Of a stretch of 64,000 nt of DNA, positions 27,503 through 35,607 are shown piece by piece. Source of the DNA: Rhodococcus sp. PAMC28707 (GTDB lineage: Bacteria; Actinomycetota; Actinomycetes; Mycobacteriales; Mycobacteriaceae); contig NZ_CP039253.1 of assembly GCF_004795915.1 (NCBI RefSeq), positions 4,305,501-4,369,500 of the forward strand. Direction: 5' to 3'. Position numbers and translations under genes: made by a program. Under the pieces are notes generated by a model. The model was not told where the DNA came from. It searched no databases and saw only the letters and a program-made list of their open reading frames with translations. Positions within the stretch are counted from its first letter, which is position 1; every line of letters begins with the position of its first letter.

Positions 27503-28987
27503 ATGTCCGAGCTTCCAGCCGAGCTCGCGAGAGTGCACATGGTCGGCATCGGCGGTGCCGGTATGTCGGGCATTGCACGTATTCTGCTGGCTCGTGGTGG
27601 CCAGGTTTCCGGATCGGATGCCAAGGAGAGCCGCGGAGTTCTTGCGCTTCGGGCACGTGGTGCCCAAGTCCGAGTCGGGCACGACAGTTCCGCTTTGGAC
27701 ATGCTGCCGGGTGGACCCACCGTCGTCGTCACGACGCTCGCCGCGATTCCGAAAGACAATCCCGAACTCGTCGCTGCCGAGGAACGCGGTATTCCGATCG
27801 TGCTGCGGCCTGCCGTTCTGTCCTCGTTGATGGACGGGTATCGCGCCCTGCTGGTGTCCGGGACCCATGGAAAGACCTCTACGACGTCGATGCTCGTGGT
27901 TGCGTTGCAGCACTGCGGATTCGACCCCTCGTTCGCCGTCGGTGGTGAGCTCAACGAGGCCGGTACCAATGCTCACCACGGCAGCGGCGACGTATTCGTA
28001 GCGGAGGCCGATGAGAGCGACGGTTCCCTGCTGCAGTACAGCCCGAACGTCGTGATCGTCACCAATATCGAGGCCGATCATCTCGACTACTTCGGCACGA
28101 CCGAGGCCTACGTGCAGGTATTCGATGATTTCGCGGCCTTGCTCGAGCCAGGCGGGGTGTTGGTCGCCTGCATGGACGACCCGGGGTCCGCCGCCCTCGC
28201 TCAGCGAATCCACGCACGTGCACTACCAGGGGTTCGGGTGCTCGGTTACGGATCGGCGAACGTCGATGTGGGCGAGGTAGAGATGGCGGTCCGTCTTCTC
28301 AACTGGGAACCTGAGGATGTCGGGGGTGTGGCCCAACTGTTGGTCGCGGGTGAGGAGAAGCCGCGGACGTTGCGCCTGGGGGTTCCTGGACGTCACACAG
28401 CGCTCAATGCTCTTGCCGCGTTCAGCGCAGGGTGTCAGGTAGGGGCCGGGGTCGACGAACTACTGGCCGGTCTCGCCGGCTTCGGTGGCGTTCATCGGCG
28501 GTTCCAGCTCCGTGGGCGCGAACACGGCGTTCGCGTCTTCGACGACTATGCGCACCACCCGACGGAGGTTCGTGCAGTGCTGACTGCGGCACAGCAACTC
28601 GTCGCTGGAGTCGCAGGCCCAGACGAGCGTGGACGGGTGATCGTGGTCTTCCAACCGCACCTGTATTCGCGGACCGAAACTTTCGCTTCGGAGTTCGGCA
28701 CGGCGTTGAGCCTTGCCGACGAGGTGGTCGTACTCGATGTGTACGGCGCGCGCGAAGAACCGCTCCCCGGGGTCACCGGTGCTCTCGTTGCAACGGCGGT
28801 GACCGTTCCGGTCAACTATCAGCCGGATCTATCTTTGGTAGCCAAGCAGGTTGCCGCGCTGACCGCCCCCGGTGACGTGGTCATCACCATGGGCGCCGGC
28901 GATGTCACGATGTTGGCCGGACCCATTCTCGATGCGTTGCGGTCGAAGACCGACTTCAGGATCGGGCAAGGTCGGGCATCGGAGTGA
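27503..28987 (+). CDS. murC: UDP-N-acetylmuramate:L-alanine ligase MurC
   Basis: First Mur ligase, adding L-Ala to UDP-MurNAc. The protein (494 residues from ATG 27503) opens with [17 protein letters not shown], has the ATP loop [11 protein letters not shown], and further signatures EADESDGS and [10 protein letters not shown]. Start choice: a GTG at 27482 overlaps the murG stop (GTGA) but has no ribosome site, while ATG 27503 is preceded by GAAAGGA six bases upstream and matches the length of mycobacterial MurC. Both may be used. The stop overlaps ftsQ by GTGA. Confidence 0.94.
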   Translation: MSELPAELARVHMVGIGGAGMSGIARILLARGGQVSGSDAKESRGVLALRARGAQVRVGHDSSALDMLPGGPTVVVTTLAAIPKDNPELVAAEERGIPIVLRPAVLSSLMDGYRALLVSGTHGKTSTTSMLVVALQHCGFDPSFAVGGELNEAGTNAHHGSGDVFVAEADESDGSLLQYSPNVVIVTNIEADHLDYFGTTEAYVQVFDDFAALLEPGGVLVACMDDPGSAALAQRIHARALPGVRVLGYGSANVDVGEVEMAVRLLNWEPEDVGGVAQLLVAGEEKPRTLRLGVPGRHTALNALAAFSAGCQVGAGVDELLAGLAGFGGVHRRFQLRGREHGVRVFDDYAHHPTEVRAVLTAAQQLVAGVAGPDERGRVIVVFQPHLYSRTETFASEFGTALSLADEVVVLDVYGAREEPLPGVTGALVATAVTVPVNYQPDLSLVAKQVAALTAPGDVVITMGAGDVTMLAGPILDALRSKTDFRIGQGRASE

Positions 28988-29856
28988 CCGGTCGGCCCGA
29001 TCGGGGGAGTCGACGCCGTACCGCCAAGACTGATCGCACGTCCAAGGCAAGACCGAAATCCGCGGCGACACCGAAGAATGGCGAATCCACCGGAAGGTCG
29101 ACGGCCGGTGTGAATTCGGCAGCCGCATCGCACGAGGCGAAGGATCGCGAGCGCAGGCGTGAGGCTCGAGAAGCGGAACGTTTGCGTGTCTCGCAGTCGC
29201 GTCGCAAGCTCGGACTGATCGCGGCGGCGGTGGTGGCTGTGATCGTGGCGGGATTTGCCCTGGTGTACCTCACCCCCGTGTTGTCGGTCCGCAAGATCGA
29301 GGTCACCGGAAACGCGACGGTGTCCGAGGAAGAAATTGTCGCCGACCTCGACATCCTGCTGGGGGAGAAGCTCGTACGGGTCGATGTTGGATCAGCTGCG
29401 CAGCGTGTCGCGGCTATCCCGGCAGTGGCGTCGGTACGTGTCCAACGGATGTATCCGTCGACCGTGCGGGTGACGGTGACGGAACGAGTGCCTGTGGCGT
29501 TCGTGGACGAGCCGGACGGAACTCATTTGCTCGACAAGGACGGCGTCGACTTTGCGGTCGGTACGCCCCTGCCTGGAGTCGTGCGCTTGGTGACGGATAC
29601 ACCCGGTCCAGGGGATGCGGCTACGACAAGCGGACTGGCCGTACTGGATTCGATGCCTGACGCTCTTCGTGGTCAGGTCGGCGAGGTTCGCGCGACGTCG
29701 ATATCGGAGGTGTCCCTTTCGTTGCTCGACGGGAGGACGCTCGTGTGGGGAAGTAGCGACAATTCGGAGCGCAAATCTGCTGTGGCGCTTACATTGTTGT
29801 CTCAGCCCGGACAGGTTCTGGATGTATCGAGCCCAGATCTACCCACCATCAAGTAG
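28984..29856 (+). CDS. ftsQ: Cell division protein FtsQ
   Basis: Bitopic divisome protein of 290 residues. A long, highly basic and Ser/Ala-rich cytoplasmic head (about 75 residues) is followed by one membrane helix (77-96), the POTRA domain beginning [20 protein letters not shown], and the FtsQ beta domain with [13 protein letters not shown]. It scaffolds the FtsB-FtsL pair for septal wall synthesis. GTG 28984 overlaps the murC stop by GTGA. A 194-base gap with promoter-like sequence separates it from ftsZ. Confidence 0.92.
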   Translation: MTGRPDRGSRRRTAKTDRTSKARPKSAATPKNGESTGRSTAGVNSAAASHEAKDRERRREAREAERLRVSQSRRKLGLIAAAVVAVIVAGFALVYLTPVLSVRKIEVTGNATVSEEEIVADLDILLGEKLVRVDVGSAAQRVAAIPAVASVRVQRMYPSTVRVTVTERVPVAFVDEPDGTHLLDKDGVDFAVGTPLPGVVRLVTDTPGPGDAATTSGLAVLDSMPDALRGQVGEVRATSISEVSLSLLDGRTLVWGSSDNSERKSAVALTLLSQPGQVLDVSSPDLPTIK

Positions 29857-30050
29857 CTGTTCGAGCGACCGACAGGTACGGTCTGAAGCAAAATCTTTTC
29901 GCGGTGCCCGGCGCGCCTAATGGCAGAAGGTTGCACCGATCAATAGCGTTCACCAAGTCGAGTACTTGACATAACTCTAAGCCTATGGTTCAGGTTGAGA
30001 CTTTTCCCGTACCTGACAGTCCAGACAACAACCACGGAAGGCGAGAGCCC
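29857..30050 (+). promoter_or_regulatory. ftsQ-ftsZ gap with candidate ftsZ promoter sequence
   Basis: This stretch holds an exact TTGACA at 29966-29971. The best TANNNT downstream, TATGGT at 29984-29989, is only 12 bases away, and at 18 bases only TCAGGT occurs, so the active pair is unclear. An in-frame ATG at 29985 would lengthen FtsZ by 22 non-conserved residues and is not preferred. A separate ftsZ promoter is expected because levels of FtsZ exceed those of the Mur enzymes. Confidence 0.4.
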
Positions 30051-31283
30051 ATGACGCCCCCGCACAACTACCTCGCCGTAATCAAGGTCGTCGGCATCGG
30101 CGGCGGCGGCGTTAACGCGGTCAACCGAATGATCGAACAGGGACTCAAGGGAGTCGAGTTCATCGCGGTCAACACCGATGCTCAAGCACTTCTCATGAGC
30201 GACGCCGACGTCAAACTCGATGTAGGTCGCGAGCTGACTCGCGGACTCGGTGCCGGAGCGGACCCCGAAGTGGGTCGCCGCGCCGCAGACGATCACAAAG
30301 ACGAGATCGAAGAGGTCCTCAAGGGGGCCGATATGGTTTTCGTCACCGCAGGTGAAGGCGGTGGCACCGGTACCGGTGGCGCGCCCGTCGTCGCCAATAT
30401 CGCACGCAAACTCGGTGCTCTGACTGTCGGAGTCGTCACACGACCGTTCTCGTTCGAGGGCAAGCGTCGCGGCGGCCAGGCCGACACCGGAATTCAGCAA
30501 CTTCGCGAATCCTGCGACACGCTGATAGTGATCCCCAACGATCGACTACTGCAGTTGGGAGATGCGGCCGTCAGTTTGATGGATGCATTCCGAAGTGCGG
30601 ACGAGGTGCTACTCAACGGCGTTCAGGGAATCACCGATCTCATCACGACTCCAGGGTTGATCAACGTCGACTTCGCAGATGTGAAGGGTGTCATGTCCGG
30701 CGCCGGTAGCGCCCTGATGGGAATCGGATCCTCACGCGGTGAGGGTCGGGCCATCAAGGCGGCGGAATCTGCCATCAATTCGCCGTTGCTCGAAGCATCG
30801 ATGGAAGGCGCCCGAGGCGTACTGCTGTCGATTGCCGGTGGTTCCGACCTGGGTCTGTTCGAGATCAACGAGGCTGCGTCGCTGGTGCAGGAAGCCGCTC
30901 ACATCGACGCCAACATCATCTTCGGTACGGTCATCGACGATTCACTCGGCGACGAGGTGCGGGTCACCGTGATCGCCGCCGGTTTCGACGGTGGCACCCC
31001 GACTCGTCGGCCCGTGGAAGCTACGCCCGGGAATGCGCGCGGACCCGTCGGTTCGGCCCGGTCCGGCGAAGTGTCCTCGTCGAAGCCATCGGATTCGACC
31101 AGTTCGGCGGGAGTTTTTCGTGATTCCGCAGGTGCTCCGAGCGGAAGTAGTCTTCCGCCGCTACCGAATTCGGAGTCACGCACCGCGCCGTCGAACAGTG
31201 TGCCCGGAACTGGACGACGCGTACCGGTGTCCGAAGAAGAGGGCGAAGACGAGGTCGACGTACCGTCGTTCATGCGTCGCTGA
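30051..31283 (+). CDS. ftsZ: Cell division GTPase FtsZ
   Basis: Tubulin-like GTPase that forms the division ring. The 410-residue protein has [13 protein letters not shown] near the N-terminus, the tubulin signature GGGTGTG (103-109) and the T7 synergy loop NVDFADVK (205-212). After the globular domain (to about residue 315) comes a Ser/Pro/Gly linker of about 80 residues and the conserved C-terminal peptide [10 protein letters not shown], which binds SepF and FtsW. ATG 30051 is preceded by GGAAGG. SepF is encoded three genes downstream. Confidence 0.97.
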   Translation: MTPPHNYLAVIKVVGIGGGGVNAVNRMIEQGLKGVEFIAVNTDAQALLMSDADVKLDVGRELTRGLGAGADPEVGRRAADDHKDEIEEVLKGADMVFVTAGEGGGTGTGGAPVVANIARKLGALTVGVVTRPFSFEGKRRGGQADTGIQQLRESCDTLIVIPNDRLLQLGDAAVSLMDAFRSADEVLLNGVQGITDLITTPGLINVDFADVKGVMSGAGSALMGIGSSRGEGRAIKAAESAINSPLLEASMEGARGVLLSIAGGSDLGLFEINEAASLVQEAAHIDANIIFGTVIDDSLGDEVRVTVIAAGFDGGTPTRRPVEATPGNARGPVGSARSGEVSSSKPSDSTSSAGVFRDSAGAPSGSSLPPLPNSESRTAPSNSVPGTGRRVPVSEEEGEDEVDVPSFMRR

Positions 31284-31329
31284 TCCGAACATCCAGAGAG
31301 CGATTGCACCTACCGAGAGGAATGTCGCG

Positions 31330-32049
31330 CTGAACGGCAAAGTCCGCAGGGTTACCACCACCAGAGCGGGTGGGGTGTCGGCACCGCCGTTCGACACTTT
31401 CAATCTCGGCGATCATGTGGGTGATGCTCCGGAGGCGGTCGCGGCAAACCGCGAACGATTGGGTCGGGAATTGGGCCTGGGCGTCGACCGCTTGGTCTGG
31501 ATGGAGCAGGTGCACGGTCGTACCGTCACGGTGGTGGACGGGCCGGTCTCCGGGCCCGTACCGGTCACCGACGGCATCGTGACGACCGTTCGCAATCTCG
31601 GACTGGTGGTACTGACTGCAGATTGTGTTCCGCTTCTGCTGTCCGACGACGAGGCAGGTGTGATTGCCGCAGTCCATGCAGGGCGGGTGGGTGCCCGAAT
31701 CGGCATCGTGCCCAAGGTGCTCGAGGCGATGGTTGCGCTCGGAGCGGATCTCGGACGTGTCGGTGCTTTTTTGGGTCCGGCAGCAAGTGGTCGCCAGTAC
31801 GAAGTGCCTGCGCATATGCGGGCCGACGTCGAGCGGCATTTACCCGGTAGTGCAACCACGACGGTTCGTAAGACACCAGGCCTCGATATCCGAGCCGGCA
31901 TTCGTAGGCAACTCGAGGCCTCCGGTGTATCGGCGGTGGTGGTGGATACTCGGTGCACCATCGAGGACAGAACCCTGTTCAGTCATCGGCGGGAAGCTCC
32001 GACCGGCAGGTTTGCCAGCGTGATCTGGATGGACACCGAGCCTGCTTGA
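31330..32049 (+). CDS. pgeF: Peptidoglycan editing factor PgeF (YfiH/laccase-domain family); start codon unclear
   Basis: The family (DUF152, formerly annotated polyphenol oxidase) removes misincorporated residues from UDP-MurNAc stem peptides. Conserved stretches are VRRVTTTRAGGVSAPPFDTFNLG, WMEQVHG with the metal-site His, LTADCVP with its Cys, and AVHAGRVG. The frame has no ATG, GTG or TTG between the ftsZ stop and the conserved region. The coordinates use CTG 31330, which follows GAGAGG by ten bases. An ATT at 31303 and a GTG at 31198 inside ftsZ are alternatives. The obvious ATG at 31322 is in another frame and meets TGA after three codons. Function is confident, the 5' end is not. Confidence 0.85.
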   Translation: MNGKVRRVTTTRAGGVSAPPFDTFNLGDHVGDAPEAVAANRERLGRELGLGVDRLVWMEQVHGRTVTVVDGPVSGPVPVTDGIVTTVRNLGLVVLTADCVPLLLSDDEAGVIAAVHAGRVGARIGIVPKVLEAMVALGADLGRVGAFLGPAASGRQYEVPAHMRADVERHLPGSATTTVRKTPGLDIRAGIRRQLEASGVSAVVVDTRCTIEDRTLFSHRREAPTGRFASVIWMDTEPA

Positions 32050-32057
32050 CTGGTGCT

Positions 32058-32825
32058 ATGACTATCGCAAGTGAAAGAGCCGTGGAGATAGAGAACGCAC
32101 TGCGCTCGGTGCGTGATCGGCTGCGTGCGGCGTGTACCTCCGCCGGCCGGGACGAGAAGGACGTGACGCTGCTTCCGGTCACCAAGTTCTTCCCCTCGAG
32201 TGACGTGGAAATCCTGTATCGACTGGGTTGCCGTGAGTTCGGTGAGTCGCGGGAGCAGGAAGCAACGGTCAAAGCACACGAGACAGCGGAGCGCTTTGCC
32301 GACTCTCCCGCAAAATGGCACATGATCGGGCACTTGCAGAGAAACAAGGCGAAGTCGGTTGCGAAGTGGGCCTATTCGATTCATTCGGTGGACAGTGCGC
32401 GATTGGTTCAGGCGCTTCAGAACGCAGTGCAGCGTGCGCTGGGCGAGGGTGAGCGGACAAGCCCTCTGCGGGTGCTGATTCAAGTGAGTCTCGACGGAGA
32501 TGTTCACCGGGCCGGCATCGAACGCGAACAGCTGGACGAACTGGTCGACCTCGTCGCATCGGCAGAGGATCTCTCGCTTGCGGGTTTGATGGCGGTCCCG
32601 CCGATCGAAGCCGACCCCGATCGTTCGTTCGCTGATCTTGCCGAACTGCACCGGCGTGTTCTCGTCGATCATCCCGAGGCCGTCGAACTGTCTGCGGGCA
32701 TGACCGTCGACCTGGAAGCGGCTGTGCGACACGGATCGACGTGCGTGCGTGTCGGTACCGCAATACTCGGTTCGCGGCCGATAACCTCGCCTGTAGAGAC
32801 CACGGATCACATCAGTCACAACTGA
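32058..32825 (+). CDS. YggS/PROSC family pyridoxal-phosphate homeostasis protein
   Basis: A 255-residue single-domain fold-type III PLP-binding protein that buffers the cofactor rather than catalysing a known reaction. The PLP lysine is in LLPVTKFFPS; other signatures are GESREQEATVK, WHMIGHLQRNKAK, HSVDS and the phosphate-binding C-terminal part LSAGMTVDLEAAVRHGSTCVRVGTAILG. ATG 32058 lies eight bases after pgeF ends. Its place between pgeF and sepF is conserved in actinobacteria (Rv2148c). Confidence 0.93.
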   Translation: MTIASERAVEIENALRSVRDRLRAACTSAGRDEKDVTLLPVTKFFPSSDVEILYRLGCREFGESREQEATVKAHETAERFADSPAKWHMIGHLQRNKAKSVAKWAYSIHSVDSARLVQALQNAVQRALGEGERTSPLRVLIQVSLDGDVHRAGIEREQLDELVDLVASAEDLSLAGLMAVPPIEADPDRSFADLAELHRRVLVDHPEAVELSAGMTVDLEAAVRHGSTCVRVGTAILGSRPITSPVETTDHISHN

Positions 32826-32910
32826 CCCAATGTGAACCTGGAGACGACACGCTGAACACCCGCCCGGGAGTGAAGCCCGAATGGCCAGTTTTGAAGGAAG
32901 GCAAGGATCG

Positions 32911-33582
32911 ATGAGCACCCTGCACAAGTTCAAGGCGTACTTCGGCATGGTTCCACTCGCGGACTATGAAGACGACTACCTCGACGAACCTGATACTCAT
33001 CGGGTTTCGCGGGGGCGCGACCCGTACGCCGAACTCGACGAGCGAGGCGACCGCGAATTCGGCGGCCCCAGCTTCACGTCTCGAAGGTCAGCGCATGCCA
33101 ATCTGGACGACGCCGAGGATTACGACGATTTCGAGGCGCCTCGGTCGGCTCCCACTCTGGCACCGATCGGGGGCAGGAGTTCGCGCGGTACCTCCGGCGG
33201 TGGTGCTCGGCCGACGGCGACGCGCGGAAACCTCGCCGTCGATACCAGGATGGATGTCCGGGCGGAAACTCGTCGAAACCCGATCGTCGACGACGGAGGC
33301 CCCTTGTCCAAGATCACCACGTTGCGGCCACGCGACTACAGTGAGGCGCGCACCATCGGTGAGCGCTTCCGTGACGGCACCCCCGTCATCATGGATCTCG
33401 TGGAGATGAGCAATGCCGACGCGAAGCGGTTGGTGGACTTCGCCGCGGGACTGGCCTTCGCACTGCGTGGCTCCTTCGACAAGGTCGCGACGAAGGTGTT
33501 TCTCCTATCGCCCGCTGATGTCGACGTATCGCCTCAGGAGCGTCGTCGGATCGCCGAAACCGGCTTCTACAGTCAGCAATGA
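32911..33582 (+). CDS. sepF: Cell division protein SepF
   Basis: FtsZ membrane anchor of actinobacteria. The 223-residue protein starts with the amphipathic membrane-targeting helix [15 protein letters not shown], then an acidic and disordered linker of roughly 115 residues, then the SepF core with [22 protein letters not shown] and [26 protein letters not shown] 32911 follows AAGGA; an in-frame ATG at 32881 would spoil the N-terminal helix position. FtsZ with its matching C-terminal peptide is upstream. An intrinsic terminator follows. Confidence 0.95.
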   Translation: MSTLHKFKAYFGMVPLADYEDDYLDEPDTHRVSRGRDPYAELDERGDREFGGPSFTSRRSAHANLDDAEDYDDFEAPRSAPTLAPIGGRSSRGTSGGGARPTATRGNLAVDTRMDVRAETRRNPIVDDGGPLSKITTLRPRDYSEARTIGERFRDGTPVIMDLVEMSNADAKRLVDFAAGLAFALRGSFDKVATKVFLLSPADVDVSPQERRRIAETGFYSQQ

Positions 33583-33607
33583 TTCGGACTGGTTGTGCGA
33601 CAAGTCC

Positions 33608-33666
33608 GCGGCTCGATCGGGCGTCGGGGGTCTCTGACCTGGTCGCTTTGATCGAGCCGCTTTTTT
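33608..33666 (+). terminator. Intrinsic terminator after sepF with long loop
   Basis: Perfect 11-bp inverted repeat GCGGCTCGATC (33608-33618) and GATCGAGCCGC (33650-33660), followed directly by TTTTTT. The loop of 31 bases is unusually long for an intrinsic terminator. Confidence 0.8.
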
Positions 33667-33683
33667 CGGGCACAGTATGAGAC

Positions 33684-33971
33684 GTGGCCTTGTTTGCGGT
33701 TCTCTATTTCGTACTTTTCATGTTCTGGCTGCTTCTCATCGGCCGCATCATCGTCGAATTCATCAGAACGTTCGCCCGCGACTGGCGTCCCACTGGAATT
33801 GTGGTGATATTGCTCGAAGCGATTTTCACGGTGACCGACCCGCCGGTCAAGCTGCTTCGCAGACTGATACCGCCGGTGAATCTCGGCGGAGTTCGACTCG
33901 ACTTGTCGATCATGGTGTTGCTCTTCGGGGTGTTCATCCTGATGACTGTCGTGAGAGGGCTGGGGTCGTAG
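33684..33971 (+). CDS. YggT family membrane protein
   Basis: A 95-residue protein with two membrane helices (about 1-25 and 70-93) joined by a cytoplasmic loop with the family motif DPPVKLLRRLIPPVNLGGVRLDLS. It corresponds to Rv2146c between sepF and wag31. Function is unknown; homologues have been linked to membrane stress and division. GTG 33684 starts 17 bases after the terminator T-run, so it needs its own promoter; TATGAG lies just upstream but is not a clean match. Confidence 0.9.
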   Translation: MALFAVLYFVLFMFWLLLIGRIIVEFIRTFARDWRPTGIVVILLEAIFTVTDPPVKLLRRLIPPVNLGGVRLDLSIMVLLFGVFILMTVVRGLGS

Positions 33972-34131
33972 GGTTCGATACTTTGGTACAAGACTTCGGG
34001 GACGCGAGCGACCAGCGCGACCGATGTGACAGAATGGACGCCAGTTACAGTTTGATTGTTCCGGACCTTATGGACTGGGATATAACTGAATGCTTGCTCT
34101 ACCGCCTCAAGACGCGTGAAGGGATCCTTCC

Positions 34132-35013
34132 ATGCCGCTGACTCCAGCTGATGTGCACAATGTCGCGTTCAGTAAGCCGCCGATCGGAAAGCGCGGCTAC
34201 AACGAAGACGAGGTAGATGCATTCCTCGATCTCGTCGAGCAAGAGCTGTCGCGACTGATCGAAGAAAATGCTGATCTGCGCCAGCGAGTGGGCGAGCTCG
34301 ATCAGGAGCTGTCCGACTCCAAGAGTTCGGCGAGACAGTCCGGCTCCGGCCAGTCCGGCTCCGGTCAATCTGCACCCGTTCAACAGAAGGTGCCAGAGCC
34401 GCAGCGACCTCCGGAGCCGCAACGCCCGGTCGAGCCTCCCAAGCCTGCACCTGTGGTTGCCCCAGCGCCGGCCCCCGTGGCCGCAGCGCAAAGCGCCGAT
34501 TCCAACATGCAGGCGGCCAAGATCCTGGGCCTCGCTCAGGAAATGGCAGATCGTCTGACGAGCGATGCGAAAAGCGAGTCGGAGCAGTTGCTCGGAAACG
34601 CGCGGACCAACGCCGAGCGTCTCGTCACCGATGCGCGTACGCGTTCGGAGGCAATGGTCACGGACGCTCGTCAGAAGTCCGAGTCGCTTCTGTCGGATGC
34701 ACAGACACGGTCGGAGACGCAGCTCAGGCAGGCGAAGGAGAAGGCCGACGCACTTCAGGCCGATGCCGAGCGCAAGCACACCGAGATCATGGCGACGATC
34801 AACGAGCAGCGATCTGTTCTGGAAGGTCGCATCGAGCAGCTCAAGACGTTCGAGCGCGAGTACCGGGTCCGTCTCAAGTCGTACCTGGAATCGCAGCTCG
34901 AAGAGCTCGAGAATCGCTCCTCGGCCCTGCCTGTGGACAATGGCAAGGACGGCTTCAACCAAGAGGGACAGTCCTCCGGGTACAGCCAGTCGTACGCCAA
35001 GGGCAACAACTAG
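34132..35013 (+). CDS. divIVA: Polar growth organiser DivIVA (Wag31)
   Basis: Coiled-coil protein of 293 residues that marks the poles and recruits the elongation machinery. The first 60 residues are the conserved membrane-curvature-binding DivIVA domain ([20 protein letters not shown] and [12 protein letters not shown]). A linker at 61-122 contains two SGSGQ copies, two PEPQRP copies and a Pro/Ala stretch, and replaces the mycobacterial segment around the phosphorylated Thr73. Residues 155-220 form six consecutive 11-residue repeats (TDAR.RSE..V type), indicating a hendecad coiled coil. A Gly/Ser/Gln tail ends the protein. Upstream, GGGATATAACT resembles a -10 region about 45 bases before the ATG. 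Confidence 0.95.
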   Translation: MPLTPADVHNVAFSKPPIGKRGYNEDEVDAFLDLVEQELSRLIEENADLRQRVGELDQELSDSKSSARQSGSGQSGSGQSAPVQQKVPEPQRPPEPQRPVEPPKPAPVVAPAPAPVAAAQSADSNMQAAKILGLAQEMADRLTSDAKSESEQLLGNARTNAERLVTDARTRSEAMVTDARQKSESLLSDAQTRSETQLRQAKEKADALQADAERKHTEIMATINEQRSVLEGRIEQLKTFEREYRVRLKSYLESQLEELENRSSALPVDNGKDGFNQEGQSSGYSQSYAKGNN

Positions 35014-35097
35014 AGGTTGTTGGCTTCACTCACGGCGCGCGATGGCTCGCTCCGGACCTGACGATCGCTTGCCGGCGCATCCGGAACGAGGTGTGTT

Positions 35098-35286
35098 GTG
35101 CTTGTACTGACGCTGTGTGCGGCGGCGGTGGGGTTTGCTTTGCTGGTCATCGCTCTGATGACCGGCTCGGTGATTTGGGCCTGGGGCTGTATCGCAGTTT
35201 GTGTAGTGGGTGCGGTTCTATTGCTGGTGGGCGCGTTGGCCGGTAGGAAATCTCCTCCCGATCATCTCTCCCCGCCCAAGCATTAG
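35098..35286 (+). CDS. Small two-helix membrane protein (Rv2144c position)
   Basis: A 62-residue protein almost entirely made of two hydrophobic helices (about 2-20 and 25-47) with a short basic, Pro-rich tail. GTG 35098 is preceded by GAGG at about eight bases. It stands directly after divIVA, as does the membrane protein gene Rv2144c in M. tuberculosis, though that protein is longer. Function unknown. Confidence 0.65.
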   Translation: MLVLTLCAAAVGFALLVIALMTGSVIWAWGCIAVCVVGAVLLLVGALAGRKSPPDHLSPPKH

Positions 35287-35370
35287 TTCCTGAGTACCAT
35301 CCCGGGTTTGGACTGCGGTGGGTCAGTGGTCAGACCGGTTTCAGAGCAGTTCGATCGAAAGAAGTCAGGC

Positions 35371-35602
35371 GTTGATCCGGCAATCACCGGGGAGTCTTCG
35401 GAAGAACAGTGAGCCTTTTAGGGGCTTGCCCAGTAGAACCGAACGGGTGGGCCCGTTACAGCCCGCGTGAGTGGCATCGGATCGTCCTGTGCGGGCGAAT
35501 TTGATGCAAACGGGGTGGTACCGCGGTACCGACGTAAAGACACGTCGGACATCGTCCCCGTGCCGACTACGTTCCGCTCCAACGAGCGGATGGCACGAGG
35601 AG
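35371..35602 (+). promoter_or_regulatory. T-box riboswitch of ileS with isoleucine (ATC) specifier
   Basis: The leader has the ultrashort Stem I layout known from actinobacterial ileS genes: CCGG (35377-35380) and CCGG (35387-35390) close a loop CAATCA that presents ATC, an Ile codon, at 35383-35385. Further stems follow (AACGGG with CCCGTT; GCCCGC with GCGGGC). The T-box itself, GGGGTGGTACCGCGG, is at 35512-35526; TGGT within it is complementary to the ACCA end of tRNA-Ile. Downstream, CTCC at 35577-35580 is complementary to GGAG of the ribosome site at 35599-35602, consistent with control of translation initiation rather than transcription. No T-run terminator is present. Confidence 0.9.
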
Positions 35603-35607
35603 TCATC

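Noticed and set aside
35467..35607. N-terminal extension of IleS by 47 residues
   Set aside because: The extension is encoded by the T-box leader; the ATG at 35608 has the ribosome site and the normal N-terminus.
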